Part shown: positions 7,028 through 15,128 of the stretch, piece after piece
How positions within the stretch are numbered: the first letter of the stretch is position 1
Layout: each line of letters opens with the position of its first letter
Assembly (NCBI GenBank): GCA_964487255.1
Contig: CAZAQV010000049.1
Coordinates: 1 to 18,384 of the forward strand
Length of the DNA stretch: 18,384 nucleotides
Source of the DNA: CAZAQV01 sp964487255
Lineage (GTDB): Bacteria > Myxococcota_A > Polyangia > Polyangiales > CAZAQV01
Direction of reading: 5' to 3'
The notes under the pieces: model-generated
The model's input: the letters and a program-made list of their open reading frames with translations, nothing else
Told to the model about the DNA's origin: nothing
The model's database searches: none
Translations under genes and position numbers: made by a program

Positions 7028-8211
7028 GCTCTGCCCAGGGTCTTGAGGATGAGGTCGGTGTAGTGTCGAGCCGCGGACTCCCACCGGAAGCGGCTCACAT
7101 GGACGGCGCCCAGGTCGATCAGTCGACGGCGGCGGTCCTCGTCGAGGAGCAGGCGTGCGAGCGCGTCCCTCATGTCGTCCACGTCGAGGGGGTCGAAATA
7201 CTCGGCGGCGTCGCCGCACACCTCGGGGAGGCACGACGTGCCGGAGCTTGCGACGGGGATGCCGCAGCCCATCGCCTCCAGGGGCGTGAGCCCGAACGTC
7301 TCGTAGAGGCTGGCCGTGACGTACGCCGTCGCCCCGCGGTAGACGTCGGGGACGTCCCCGGGCTCCACGTAGTCCAGAAGGTGGACCCTGCTCTCGAGTC
7401 CCTCGGCCGCGATGGCGGCCCGGATGCGCTCCTCCTCCTCGACGTCCTTCACCCGTCCGGCGATCACCAGATCTTCCCTCACGTCCGACGAAGCCACCAG
7501 CGCGCCGTAGGCGGCCACGAGACGCGGGATGTTCTTGTGGGCATGCCGGTCGGCCAGCGTGAGCAGGTACCGATCCACCCCCCGCTCCGCCAGGAAGGCG
7601 GGCGTCACACGCTCGCCCGGGTGGAAGGCCTCACGATCGATCCCGTGGTAGATCACCCGGATCTTGCCGCGCCGGTTGCGGAAGAGCCCCGACAGCTCCG
7701 CCCGGGCGTGGTGGGACACCGTGACGCAGGCGGTCGCCAGGCGCATGGTGAGCGACTTCATACGCCGGACGTACGCGAGACGGACCGGTCCGTCCCCCAG
7801 CTCGTCCGGGATGAAGAAGTGCTGCGTGCCGTGGAAGACCGCCAGGGTGGGAACGCCGCTGAGCGCCACCAGGGGCGGCAGCATCTCGTCCGCCCGGAAA
7901 TAGAGATCCGCGCCGCTGCGACGCACCGCGCCCGGGACGCCGAAGTGCTCGTGGAGGAGGCGCCGACGCGTCGAGGTGATCGCCGCGTCGTCCACCCGCT
8001 CCAGGTCGAGGTCCAGACCTTCGTACAGGTGACTCCGGGACGCGGGTACCAGGAGCGTGTAGCGGAGCGTGTCGGTCGCCTCGACCAGGGGCGGGAGCAG
8101 CCCGATGAGGAAGGTCTCCACTCCGCCCCCCCGCACGCCCGACGCATCGAGCAGCACGCGGCTCTGCGAAGGGACGGTGGGGGAGTCCGTAATCCCGGGC
8201 GACGCCGTCAT
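7024..8211 (-). CDS. Glycosyltransferase family 4 (GT-B fold)
   Basis: This 395-residue protein has two Rossmann halves. The N-terminal half starts with VLLDASGVRGGGVETFLIGLL, a glycine-rich acceptor-side loop typical of GT4 enzymes. The C-terminal half carries DRHAHKNIPRLVAAYGAL and the donor-site motif SLYETFGLTPLEAMGCGIPV, in which Glu304 and Glu312 form the E-x7-E pair. GT4 enzymes retain anomeric configuration and use nucleotide sugars such as GDP-mannose. No signal peptide or clear membrane helix is seen, so it probably works at the cytoplasmic face on the lipid-linked repeat unit. ATG 8211 overlaps the GT2 stop as ATGA. Its stop overlaps the nucleotidyltransferase start as GTGA. Donor and linkage cannot be read from sequence. 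Confidence 0.92.
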   Translation of the reverse strand: MTASPGITDSPTVPSQSRVLLDASGVRGGGVETFLIGLLPPLVEATDTLRYTLLVPASRSHLYEGLDLDLERVDDAAITSTRRRLLHEHFGVPGAVRRSGADLYFRADEMLPPLVALSGVPTLAVFHGTQHFFIPDELGDGPVRLAYVRRMKSLTMRLATACVTVSHHARAELSGLFRNRRGKIRVIYHGIDREAFHPGERVTPAFLAERGVDRYLLTLADRHAHKNIPRLVAAYGALVASSDVREDLVIAGRVKDVEEEERIRAAIAAEGLESRVHLLDYVEPGDVPDVYRGATAYVTASLYETFGLTPLEAMGCGIPVASSGTSCLPEVCGDAAEYFDPLDVDDMRDALARLLLDEDRRRRLIDLGAVHVSRFRWESAARHYTDLILKTLGRA

Positions 8212-9380
8212 ATGCCGACCATCCGCACCAACCCGGCCACCGCACTGCCGTAGAGCCGGAAGAAGCCGTTCACCGGGACCTCGACGATCCGTCGGAGCCA
8301 CGCCGGCATGCGGATGTGGCGGATCTCCGTCTCCCGCTGGAACAGGGGAAGGATCCGGGCGTCCCCGACGGACCGGACCCGTTGGCTCTCCCTCCGGCCA
8401 CGCCGAAGGGTGGCGCCGTTGCGGACGAGCCATGCGTAGGAGCGAAGCTTCTGTCCGACGAAGGCGGGTCCCTTGAGAACGACGTACCCCCAGATCAGGA
8501 TCTCCGAGACCAGCATGGCCGGCATCAGCAGGGCCAGGGTCGCGATCCGGTAGTTCTTCGCCACCGTGTAATACCGTCCGCACTCCAGGTAGTAGTAGCG
8601 GAGGGGCGTGAGAGGCTTGGGGTCGTACTTGTGGAGCATCTCGGATTCGGGCTCCAGCACGATCCGGTACCCCGCCAGGCGGGCGCGCCAGGAGAGGTCC
8701 ACGTCCTCGAGGGACGAGTGGAAGAAGTCGTCGCTGAACTCGTGGTACTCCTCGTCGAAGACTCCGACGTGGTCCAGCACCTCCTGCTTCACCAGGAAGC
8801 AGCAGCCGGTGGCGCTCCCCAGCTCCTCCAGCCGATCGAACGCGCTGCCGGGCTCCAGGTAGCCGCGGGAGCGGGCGTGGCCCGTATACTGGAAGGCGAG
8901 GCCGATGGTGTGGACGGCCTCCGGCTGCGAATGGAGGAGGATCTTCGGAGAGACGATCCCGATGTCGGGCGCCGAATCGGCACGCTCCACCATCCGCTCG
9001 AGCCAGCGCTCGTGGAAGATGGTGTCGTAGTTCGTCACGACGATGAGGTCGCCCCGGGCGTGCCGGATGCCGTAGTTGTTTCCGGCTCCGAATCCGAGGT
9101 TGGCCCCGGGCTCCAGCACCCGGACCCACGGGAACTCGGCCCGGAGGAACTCCACCGATCCGTCGGTGGAGCAATGGTCGACCACGATGACCTCGAAGTC
9201 CCGGAAGGTCTGGTCCAGGAGGGTCGGGAGGGATTCCTCGAGGTACGCCCGGCCGTTGTAGTTGACCATGACGAGACTGGCACGCACGGACCCGTCGGCC
9301 GCGGGCGCCCTCGGCCCCCGGGAGGCCGGCTCCCGTTCCCCTTCGCCCCCCCCTCCGGCGGGCTCGTCGATGCTACGCAA
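8208..9380 (-). CDS. Glycosyltransferase family 2 (rhamnosyltransferase-like)
   Basis: The GT-A fold is clear: SLVMVNYNGRAYLEESLPTL at the nucleotide site, VIVVDHCSTDGS, GANLGFGAGNNYGI, and the metal-binding region VTNYDTIFHERWL in place of the common N-D-T triplet. FSDDFFHSSLEDVDLSWRAR supplies the later ED-x-D-L-x-x-R acceptor-side motif. A hydrophobic stretch near ATLALLMPAMLVSEILIWGY suggests membrane attachment, followed by a basic tail. The layout resembles WbbL/RfbF-type rhamnosyltransferases. The start is uncertain. TTG 9380 overlaps the polymerase stop and is chosen because the next 30 codons keep the high-GC third position of coding DNA. TTG 9416 would overlap by 44 bases. GTG 9287 would begin just before the conserved domain. 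None has a strong ribosome site. Confidence 0.88.
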   Translation of the reverse strand: MRSIDEPAGGGGEGEREPASRGPRAPAADGSVRASLVMVNYNGRAYLEESLPTLLDQTFRDFEVIVVDHCSTDGSVEFLRAEFPWVRVLEPGANLGFGAGNNYGIRHARGDLIVVTNYDTIFHERWLERMVERADSAPDIGIVSPKILLHSQPEAVHTIGLAFQYTGHARSRGYLEPGSAFDRLEELGSATGCCFLVKQEVLDHVGVFDEEYHEFSDDFFHSSLEDVDLSWRARLAGYRIVLEPESEMLHKYDPKPLTPLRYYYLECGRYYTVAKNYRIATLALLMPAMLVSEILIWGYVVLKGPAFVGQKLRSYAWLVRNGATLRRGRRESQRVRSVGDARILPLFQRETEIRHIRMPAWLRRIVEVPVNGFFRLYGSAVAGLVRMVGI

Positions 9381-10902
9381 GAGGCCGCAGTGGAGCGCGA
9401 CGCACGGGGGCCGCAACGAGGCGCGGGTAGATCATGACGATCAGGAGGAGGAGCATGGAGGAGTAGTGGAAGCCCGGTCCCAGATAGCGGTACGAGACGA
9501 GGAAGAACGTGAGCCCCGACATGGCGGCCAGAACCGTCTCGGTCGGTGGGCGGCGGGCCAGGAGGCCCAGGAGCGCCACCAAGGCACCGTAGAGCAAGCC
9601 AATCCACATCACACCCACCACCCCTCCATTCAAAAAGTACTGTCCCACCACGGAGGGGATGGCGTTGCCACCTTTGTCCCAGATGTTAACGCCCCACCGA
9701 TAGTATGTGTAGTAGTAGATCGTCTGGGGGAGCGGCTTGTCCGGCCACAGCACGCGTGGGATCGGATTCACCGCGAAGAAGAGGAGCGGGCTCTCGTCGA
9801 GCGTCCCCCGGGGCAGGTCACGGCGGAGGACGACGGCGTTGGCCGTCTCGGTGAAGAAGTCCGTCTGCTGCTTCGGGGCGATGAGCTCCAGCACGCTCGT
9901 CTGTCCGATCTGCGAGCGGGTGCGCTCCAGCCGGTACAGCATCTGGAGCTGGGTGAGGAGCAGGAGGGCGATGACCGCGCTGCCGCCCACCACGCCCATG
10001 CGGATGCGGCTGGGCTCCCCGTCGGGGCGACGCGTCCACATGAGGGCCGCCGCGACGAAGGGCGGCAGGACGGTCATGATGAACACGGAGCGGGTGCCCT
10101 GGTCGAAGTAGACGACGAGGCTCGTGAGGGCGAACAGGAACCCGTACCCGACGCGCGCCCAGGCGCCCTGGGGCCGCCGTGAGAGGGCGTAGAGCCCGAC
10201 CAGGTTCCCCCCGGCGACCAGGAAGGCCCGGCTCAGCCAGAACATGGTCATGAGCGGGTTGCCTTCGTAGGAGCTGGCCGTCGCCACGGCCCACGCCTTC
10301 TCCCCGCGGCCCTGGAGCACACCCAGGAAGATGTCCAGCAGCGTGCCGCCGAAGACGACGTAGGGGGCGAACCCGAAGGCGAAGCAGACCAGGAGGACGA
10401 TCCGACGGCCCCGCGGGGAGAAGAGCGAGACCTCTTCCCCCGCGGTCCGCCGCGCGGGACGGTCCTTCCCCAGGAGCCCGGTCAGCGTCCAGTACGCCAC
10501 GGCGTTGCCCAGGAAGAAGATCGAGATGAGCACTGCGGCGAAGAGGAGCGCGTCGCTGGGGACGGGCATGTGGATCCACTCCCCGAACCAGACCGACTGC
10601 GAGGCTGCCAGATAGCCCGCCGGGAAGGCGAACCAGATGCCGCAACCACCCACCAGATAGACCCATCCGATGTGCCGCGAGTAGTCGCCGGCCAGGAACC
10701 AGTCCGCGGCCAGGGCCACGGCCGAGCCCAGAAGGGTCAGGCACGCCACCCGCACCGCCAACGTCGACTCGGCCCCCACGGCCAGGAGGAAGAGGGAGAC
10801 GATCAGAGGGAGGGCCGCGACGCAGATCCGTCGGAGCCCGTAGCCCCAGGGAACCGGACGGTCGGCCCCGTCCCCGCGATCCAGTCCGGCGGCGGTGATC
10901 AC
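9373..10902 (-). CDS. wzy: Wzy-type oligosaccharide repeat-unit polymerase
   Basis: This 509-residue protein is strongly hydrophobic, with roughly 10-12 predicted membrane helices. It should join lipid-linked repeat units at the periplasmic face. Between helices lies a large polar loop of about 100 residues that includes FFAVNPIPRVLWPDKPLPQ and GNAIPSVVGQYFLNGGVVGVM; this Pro-Arg-x-x-Trp-Pro...Gly-x-x-Phe-x-x-Gly-Gly pattern is typical of the oligosaccharide repeat-unit polymerase group. Wzy proteins share little sequence, so the assignment rests on topology, this loop and position beside Wzx and the glycosyltransferases. GTG 10902 overlaps the Wzx stop as GTGA. A WaaL-type O-antigen ligase is the main alternative, but the loop pattern and the absence of another polymerase candidate favour Wzy. 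Confidence 0.8.
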   Translation of the reverse strand: MITAAGLDRGDGADRPVPWGYGLRRICVAALPLIVSLFLLAVGAESTLAVRVACLTLLGSAVALAADWFLAGDYSRHIGWVYLVGGCGIWFAFPAGYLAASQSVWFGEWIHMPVPSDALLFAAVLISIFFLGNAVAYWTLTGLLGKDRPARRTAGEEVSLFSPRGRRIVLLVCFAFGFAPYVVFGGTLLDIFLGVLQGRGEKAWAVATASSYEGNPLMTMFWLSRAFLVAGGNLVGLYALSRRPQGAWARVGYGFLFALTSLVVYFDQGTRSVFIMTVLPPFVAAALMWTRRPDGEPSRIRMGVVGGSAVIALLLLTQLQMLYRLERTRSQIGQTSVLELIAPKQQTDFFTETANAVVLRRDLPRGTLDESPLLFFAVNPIPRVLWPDKPLPQTIYYYTYYRWGVNIWDKGGNAIPSVVGQYFLNGGVVGVMWIGLLYGALVALLGLLARRPPTETVLAAMSGLTFFLVSYRYLGPGFHYSSMLLLLIVMIYPRLVAAPVRRAPLRPLA

Positions 10903-12383
10903 CGTCCGGGGCCCGACCGGAGGAGCGGACGGGCGTCGAGCTCAGGCCGCAGCAGGAGGAGGAGCCCCGAGAAGACCACGGTGAAGCCCGTCATGAGAAG
11001 GATGGAGTGAAGCAAGGGAGCCCCGAGCCACGAGACGAGGGGCGCACGCGCCCACTCCACAACCCCGACGGCCAGGAGGAAGGCCGCGAGGATCTTGGTC
11101 AGGTGCAGGTCGAAGAGGCTCCGCTCGAAGCGCCGCTCGAGAAGGACGAAGCGGATCGCCGCCCCCGTCGCCACCCCCGCCGCCGTGCCCAGCGCCACAC
11201 CGGTCATTCCGAACACGCGGCCGAGGAACACCCCCAGAGCCACCATGACCGCTAAGCTAAACACGCTCACCTTCAGTTCAAGATCGGCGCGCCCGACCGC
11301 GATGAGGAGCGCGGGTGCGGGCCCGGCCAGAGTCGCCAGGAAGTACCCCCCCGCCAGGATGGCCAGCACGTGCCCTCCTGCGAGGAACTCGGCTCCGAAG
11401 AGGGAGAGGAGGCCGGTGCGCCCGGCGAGCATGCAGCCGACCACGAGCCCGCTGAGAGCGACCACCCACCGAGCCACGCGGCGATAGGTACCCTCCAGCG
11501 CCCCGGCGGTCCCGGGATCCTCCGCCATCTCGGCGAAGCGCGGGCCGAACACCACGGTGACGCTGGAGAATACGAGCAGGGCCAGGGCCCCGACCCGGCC
11601 CGCCACCCCGTAGACCCCGACGTCCTCGGCCGAGCCGAAGCGGCTCACCAGGGTGAGATCCACCAGCGACTGCTCCAGGAGGTACTGGACCGAGCTCGCC
11701 AGGAGGAGCACCCCCGACAGACGGTGGAGGGAGCGGAGCTGGCCGGAGCGGGGCGCGCCCCGCTCCCCACCGAGGAGGTACGCCACCAGGGCCACGGTAG
11801 CGGCCGCCCCGGCCACGAAGCTTCCCGCCCGCACCCAGAGCGCCACCGGCGACGTCGGGCGGACCCGCACCACGACGAGCACGCCCAGGAGGAAGAGGCT
11901 CCCCACCCCCACGTAGTAGACCCAGGCCCGCAGATCCGAGCGCCCGATCCCGCGGAGCACCGAGAGGCCCACCAGGAGGCTCACCAGAGCCGGGAGGAGC
12001 ACGGCGAGCGTGCGCAGGTCGGCGGCGAACCCTTCGAGACGGAACACCGTCTCGTTCAGGGGTTCGGCCACCAGCGCCACGGCCGCGCCCACCAACAGGC
12101 TCGCCAGGACGGAGGTCCCCCACCCGTAGGCGGCGATGGAAAGGCGATTCGGCGCCCGCTCGTGGGCGAGCCCGGGGAGCGCGTAGCTCAGCCCCTCGTC
12201 CAGCCCCAGCTTCGTCCCGATGGAGAGGAGGTAGCCGACGGCCACGGCGAGCTGATACCGGCCGATCCCTTCGGGTCCCAGGTACCGCGCGAGTGCGAGG
12301 GTTGCCGCGAAGTTCAGGATCTGGAGGAAGACCATCCCCCCCATGGTGAGGACGGTCTGCCCGCCCCGGGAGCGCGTCAGCAC
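10899..12383 (-). CDS. wzx: Wzx-type polysaccharide flippase
   Basis: This 494-residue protein is made almost entirely of membrane helices (about 12-14), the pattern of the MATE/MOP-superfamily polysaccharide transporters. The N-terminus GGQTVLTMGGMVFLQILNFA and the following LALARYLGPEGIGRYQLAVA are the classic first two helices of Wzx/RfbX proteins, with the conserved LGPEGIG-type loop. A second-half repeat begins near VQYLLEQSLVDLTLVSRFG and includes VGVYGVAGRVGALALLVFSS. It should move the undecaprenyl-linked repeat unit across the inner membrane. GTG 12383 overlaps the APH-like gene stop by seven bases (GTGCTGA), with GGAAGG close upstream. The open frame extends far further 5' without stops, but that region encodes the APH-like protein in another frame. 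It is followed by the polymerase with a four-base overlap, a common Wzx-Wzy pairing. Confidence 0.9.
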   Translation of the reverse strand: MLTRSRGGQTVLTMGGMVFLQILNFAATLALARYLGPEGIGRYQLAVAVGYLLSIGTKLGLDEGLSYALPGLAHERAPNRLSIAAYGWGTSVLASLLVGAAVALVAEPLNETVFRLEGFAADLRTLAVLLPALVSLLVGLSVLRGIGRSDLRAWVYYVGVGSLFLLGVLVVVRVRPTSPVALWVRAGSFVAGAAATVALVAYLLGGERGAPRSGQLRSLHRLSGVLLLASSVQYLLEQSLVDLTLVSRFGSAEDVGVYGVAGRVGALALLVFSSVTVVFGPRFAEMAEDPGTAGALEGTYRRVARWVVALSGLVVGCMLAGRTGLLSLFGAEFLAGGHVLAILAGGYFLATLAGPAPALLIAVGRADLELKVSVFSLAVMVALGVFLGRVFGMTGVALGTAAGVATGAAIRFVLLERRFERSLFDLHLTKILAAFLLAVGVVEWARAPLVSWLGAPLLHSILLMTGFTVVFSGLLLLLRPELDARPLLRSGPGR

Positions 12384-13591
12384 GACCCTTCCATCAGCGC
12401 CCGGTGGCTCCGGAGCCAGTCCGACAGGGAGTCCGGCGTCCGGGTCACCAGCGGTGAGGCGGCTTCCTCCACGTAGAAGCGGAGCTCGTCCAGGAGGAAG
12501 AGGAGCAGGTGGAGATGCCGCTCCGGCGAGGCCCACAGCGACGCGGCCCAGCCCGGGAGGTCGCTCGCCCAGGCGGGCTCCCGGCCCGCGAGGAGAGGCT
12601 CCATGCGGGCCGGGAAGCCCGCCGGGAAGCGGGATCCGGTGAACAGGACCAGAGGATCGTAGAGGGCCTGACGGCGCCCCCAGTTCTCCCAGTCGATGAG
12701 GGCGAGCCCCGTCGCCGTCTCCAGGATGTTGGCGGGATGCAGGTCGCCGTGCGTGAGCGCGGTCCGGACCGAACCTCCCGGTGACGCGGCGTCCACCCGT
12801 TCCCTGGTCCGCCTGGCCAGCGAGCGGGCCGCCTCCGCCACCGCCGGCTCCACGCCGCCGTCCGCCGTCAGGCGCCCGATGGCCTCCTCCGCGTCCCGGG
12901 CGTAGGCGAGGGCATCCCCCGCGCGGAGCGACGGCTCGGTCAGAGGTGCGAGGGCCTGGAGCGCGGCCCCCACGAGTCGAGCCTCCGCGCCGGGCCGGGA
13001 CAGGCGGTTCGCCGGGGTGCCGAGGACGTACGCCTCCCGGAACCACCGGTCCCCGACCTCCTGGAGCTCGGGGCCGGGCACGCCCGCCTGCTCCCCTGCC
13101 CGGCGCCCTTCCACCTCGCGCTGAAGGTGGGATGCCGGAACGCCTTCCTTGAGCACCGCCCACGCCACGCCCCGAGCCCGATCCACGACGCGGATCTTGT
13201 GGTTGCCTCCCAGGACGAGGAGCTCCTCGGCCCGCGGCACGGAGGGGGCCACGCGCAGGCTGCTCTGCGCCAGGAATCGCGAGAAGGGTCGCCGCACGGC
13301 CAGCCCCACGGCCGCCCTCTGGAGGGGGCGCCGCCACCGGCTCACGCTCGTCCCGAACTCGCGCACGACCGGATCCAGCACCCGGGGCCGCACGCCCGGA
13401 ACGAAGACCGCGTTGAGGAAGTGGTTGCAGAGCCACAGCTGCCCGTCGCCCCGGCTCGCGGAGCCGACGGGACGGCCCTCCACCCAGCGGACGCGGTGCT
13501 CCCGTCCGGTGAGCACGGGGAGGAACGCCTCCAGGGTGGCGGCCAGGATGTCGCCGAAGGGCTCCCGCTCGAGGAGCTCGCGGATCCTCAC
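12377..13591 (-). CDS. APH-fold phosphotransferase (kinase-like), polysaccharide-associated
   Basis: This 404-residue protein carries the aminoglycoside phosphotransferase/choline kinase core in its C-terminal two-thirds. A likely ATP lysine sits in VAWAVLKEG, preceded by HKIRVVD. The catalytic loop is HGDLHPANIL (His281, Asp283, Asn288) and the metal-binding Asp300 is in LALIDWENWG. The first 130 residues, including WLCNHFLNAVFVPGVRP and a basic segment around RRPLQRAAVGLAVRR, do not match anything I recognise. The fold phosphorylates small hydroxylated molecules. In a Wzx/Wzy operon the likely target is a sugar or a small alcohol, not an antibiotic. GTG 13591 overlaps the preceding P-loop kinase stop as GTGA and is the chosen start. 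The downstream gene overlaps its end by seven bases. The substrate is unknown. Confidence 0.78.
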   Translation of the reverse strand: MRIRELLEREPFGDILAATLEAFLPVLTGREHRVRWVEGRPVGSASRGDGQLWLCNHFLNAVFVPGVRPRVLDPVVREFGTSVSRWRRPLQRAAVGLAVRRPFSRFLAQSSLRVAPSVPRAEELLVLGGNHKIRVVDRARGVAWAVLKEGVPASHLQREVEGRRAGEQAGVPGPELQEVGDRWFREAYVLGTPANRLSRPGAEARLVGAALQALAPLTEPSLRAGDALAYARDAEEAIGRLTADGGVEPAVAEAARSLARRTRERVDAASPGGSVRTALTHGDLHPANILETATGLALIDWENWGRRQALYDPLVLFTGSRFPAGFPARMEPLLAGREPAWASDLPGWAASLWASPERHLHLLLFLLDELRFYVEEAASPLVTRTPDSLSDWLRSHRALMEGSC

Positions 13592-14289
13592 TCGGCGCAG
13601 TGGGGCTCGAGGAGGCCGTCGGCGATGGTGGAGGCGATGTCGGCGCGGTCGCGCCGCCCGTCGAGCACGAGCCAGTCCTTCTCCTCGGCCAGCTCCAGGT
13701 ACTGTTCCCGCCGCCACGCCACGACCGGGGGCGGCGCCGGGAAGGGGTCGTCCTTCTCCTCGGCCCGTCGGACGGACACGTCGGTGGGGACCACCAGCAG
13801 GACGGCCAGGTCGGGGCGCGGGGCCACGCGCGTCAGCGTCCGCCAGAGGAAGGAACGCTCCACGGCGTCACCGGGAAAGTTCTGCCTGAAGTCCACCAGC
13901 GTGTCCCAGAGGTACCGGTCGCACACGACCACCTCGCCACGCCAGCGCCACCAGCGCACGGCCACGCCGTAGAGGAGGATGAGGTCCAGCAACGCGATCA
14001 GGAGCCACACCCGGCGCACGCCGCCCGACTCGAGGGCCCGCGTCCGGTCCGGGTTGTCACCCGGCGGCGGGAGCTTCCGCTTGAGGAGGCGTCGGGCGAA
14101 TGCCTTCAGGGCCTCGAAGCCCGGCGTGTATCCTCCCCGTGACCACAGGTAGCGCGTGGGACGCCCCTCACGCTCGAGGCGGGAGCGAAGGAGCTCGATC
14201 TGGGTGGTCTTGCCCGCGCCGTCCAACCCGCTGAAAGTCACCAGCAGACCTCGATCGCCGGCGCCGCCCCCCGCGCTGCTCGCCCCCAT
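13588..14289 (-). CDS. Thymidylate-kinase-like P-loop kinase
   Basis: This 233-residue protein has the fold signatures of dTMP kinase: Walker A GLDGAGKTT (residues 21-29), the base-site motif DRY (124-126) in VVVCDRYLWDTLVDFRQ, a strand LAVLLVVPTD, and a lid-like RRAEEKDDPFP. Unlike housekeeping Tmk it has a very hydrophobic stretch of about 20 residues (94-114, with VWLLIALLDLILLYG) directly before the DRY strand, which could anchor it to the membrane or a partner. It is the first gene of the long minus-strand operon. ATG 14289 is preceded by AGGACGGA, a fair ribosome site. A possible promoter lies at 14338-14366. Such kinase-like genes occur in many surface polysaccharide clusters, but their role is not established. 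It could phosphorylate a nucleotide or a sugar. Confidence 0.8.
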   Translation of the reverse strand: MGASSAGGGAGDRGLLVTFSGLDGAGKTTQIELLRSRLEREGRPTRYLWSRGGYTPGFEALKAFARRLLKRKLPPPGDNPDRTRALESGGVRRVWLLIALLDLILLYGVAVRWWRWRGEVVVCDRYLWDTLVDFRQNFPGDAVERSFLWRTLTRVAPRPDLAVLLVVPTDVSVRRAEEKDDPFPAPPPVVAWRREQYLELAEEKDWLVLDGRRDRADIASTIADGLLEPHCAE

Positions 14290-14337
14290 ACAGATTCCGT
14301 CCTAGCTCGATGCGGCCCCCGGATCAGATGAAGGATG

Positions 14338-14366
14338 AACATAGGGAGGGGTGACGCCGCCTCCAA
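14338..14366 (-). promoter_or_regulatory. Possible promoter of the 11-gene minus-strand operon
   Basis: On the minus strand, TTGGAG (14366-14361, 3 of 6) and TATGTT (14343-14338, 4 of 6) are 17 bases apart. The start point would be near 14331, giving a leader of about 42 bases, the same as for the export gene promoter. The match is modest. It is supported mainly by spacing and by the need for a promoter in this short gap. Confidence 0.3.
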
Positions 14367-14397
14367 GGTCGGGCCCGCCGCCACCGTCGAGACCCGG

Positions 14398-14427
14398 TTG
14401 TAACCCTCGGGGATCTTCGGCTAAACT
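14398..14427 (+). promoter_or_regulatory. Possible promoter of the sugar transferase operon
   Basis: TTGTAA (14398-14403, 4 of 6) and TAAACT (14422-14427, 4 of 6) are separated by 18 bases. The predicted start near 14434 leaves only about 14 bases before GTG 14448, and no good ribosome site is visible there. It lies back to back with the candidate promoter at 14338-14366. Confidence 0.35.
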
Positions 14428-14438
14428 TTCGTTCCTTC

Positions 14439-14448
14439 CGAACGTTCG
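14439..14448. promoter_or_regulatory. Perfect 10-base palindrome, possible operator
   Basis: CGAACGTTCG is identical to its own reverse complement and ends on the first base of the GTG start codon. The overlapping CGTTC-cttcc-GAACG (14430-14444) forms a second inverted repeat. The location just downstream of the predicted -10 hexamer would suit a repressor site or a translation-blocking hairpin. No regulator is encoded nearby. Confidence 0.3.
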
Positions 14449-15128
14449 TGCCCATCGGCCGCAGGTCCACCATTCCACGCCACCCTCTCCAAGATCGCAT
14501 CGCCCGCGGGCTGGACATCGTGGGGGCCATCGCAGGCTTGACTCTGACCGCGCCCCTGCTGGCCCTGGCGGCCCTGCTCATCCTCCTCGAGGACGGTCGG
14601 CCCGTCATCTTCGTCCAGGAACGAGCGGGACGGGGCGGTCGGCCCTTCACGATCTTCAAGCTCCGTACGCTCCAGCGGAACGACCGGCGGGCGGAGACCA
14701 TGGGTCGCGTGACTCCGGACCATCCGATGGCGACGCGGGTCGGCCGGTGGCTGCGCCGGTTCAAGGTGGACGAGCTCCCGCAGCTCGTGAACGTGCTCCG
14801 GGGGGAGATGAGCCTGGTGGGTCCTCGCCCCACGCTGCCCAGCCAGGTCGAGGAATACGGTCCCGTGGAGCGGACCCGGTTGGAACGCCGCCCCGGCCTG
14901 ACCGGGTGGGCCCAGGTGAACGGGAACATCCAGGTGGACTGGGAGACCCGCATCGCCCTGGACGTGTGGTACGTGCACCACTGGTCGCTCGGCCTCGAGC
15001 TGGCCATCCTGGTGCGCACCGTGGGCGTCGTGCTCGGCGGCGGGAGGATCAACGAGGCTGCGGTGCAGGAGGCCAGGCGGCACATGCGTGCCCTGCAGGC
15101 CGCCGACGGCCCGAGGTCGAGCGCGTGA
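14448..15128 (+). CDS. Initiating sugar-phosphate transferase (bacterial sugar transferase, PglC/WcaJ type)
   Basis: This 226-residue protein is a monotopic phosphoglycosyl transferase that should place the first sugar phosphate on undecaprenyl phosphate. It has one hydrophobic re-entrant segment (about residues 17-44, DIVGAIAGLTLTAPLLALAA), then the basic/aromatic block FVQERAGRGGRPFTIFKLRT. The catalytic Asp108-Glu109 pair is in FKVDELPQLVNVLRGEMSLV, followed by GPRPTLP and PGLTGWAQVNG. The short, single-helix form matches PglC and the catalytic half of WcaJ; the four-helix WbaP/WcaJ N-terminal domain is absent. GTG 14448 is the longest start and has no clear ribosome site, so the leader may be very short. 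It is the first gene of a three-gene plus-strand operon and diverges from the assembly operon. Pairing with a PglE-like aminotransferase hints that the first sugar may be a 4-amino or diamino sugar. Confidence 0.92.
   Translation: MPIGRRSTIPRHPLQDRIARGLDIVGAIAGLTLTAPLLALAALLILLEDGRPVIFVQERAGRGGRPFTIFKLRTLQRNDRRAETMGRVTPDHPMATRVGRWLRRFKVDELPQLVNVLRGEMSLVGPRPTLPSQVEEYGPVERTRLERRPGLTGWAQVNGNIQVDWETRIALDVWYVHHWSLGLELAILVRTVGVVLGGGRINEAAVQEARRHMRALQAADGPRSSA

Noticed and set aside
4946..7063. Long plus-strand open frame of about 705 codons
   Set aside because: It is antisense to the formyltransferase and nucleotidyltransferase genes, which have complete family motifs. Its translation has no recognisable domain and is the stop-poor shadow expected in very GC-rich DNA.
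10899..13436. Single 845-codon minus-strand frame that could be read as a fused protein
   Set aside because: Only the part after GTG 12383 looks like a protein (Wzx). The upstream part is Gly/Arg/Pro-rich shadow of the APH-fold gene, which is read in another frame with intact HGD and DWE motifs.
12377..13591. Aminoglycoside resistance gene
   Set aside because: The APH fold is shared by many small-molecule and sugar kinases. Position inside a coupled Wzx/Wzy operon and a long atypical N-terminus argue against a resistance role.
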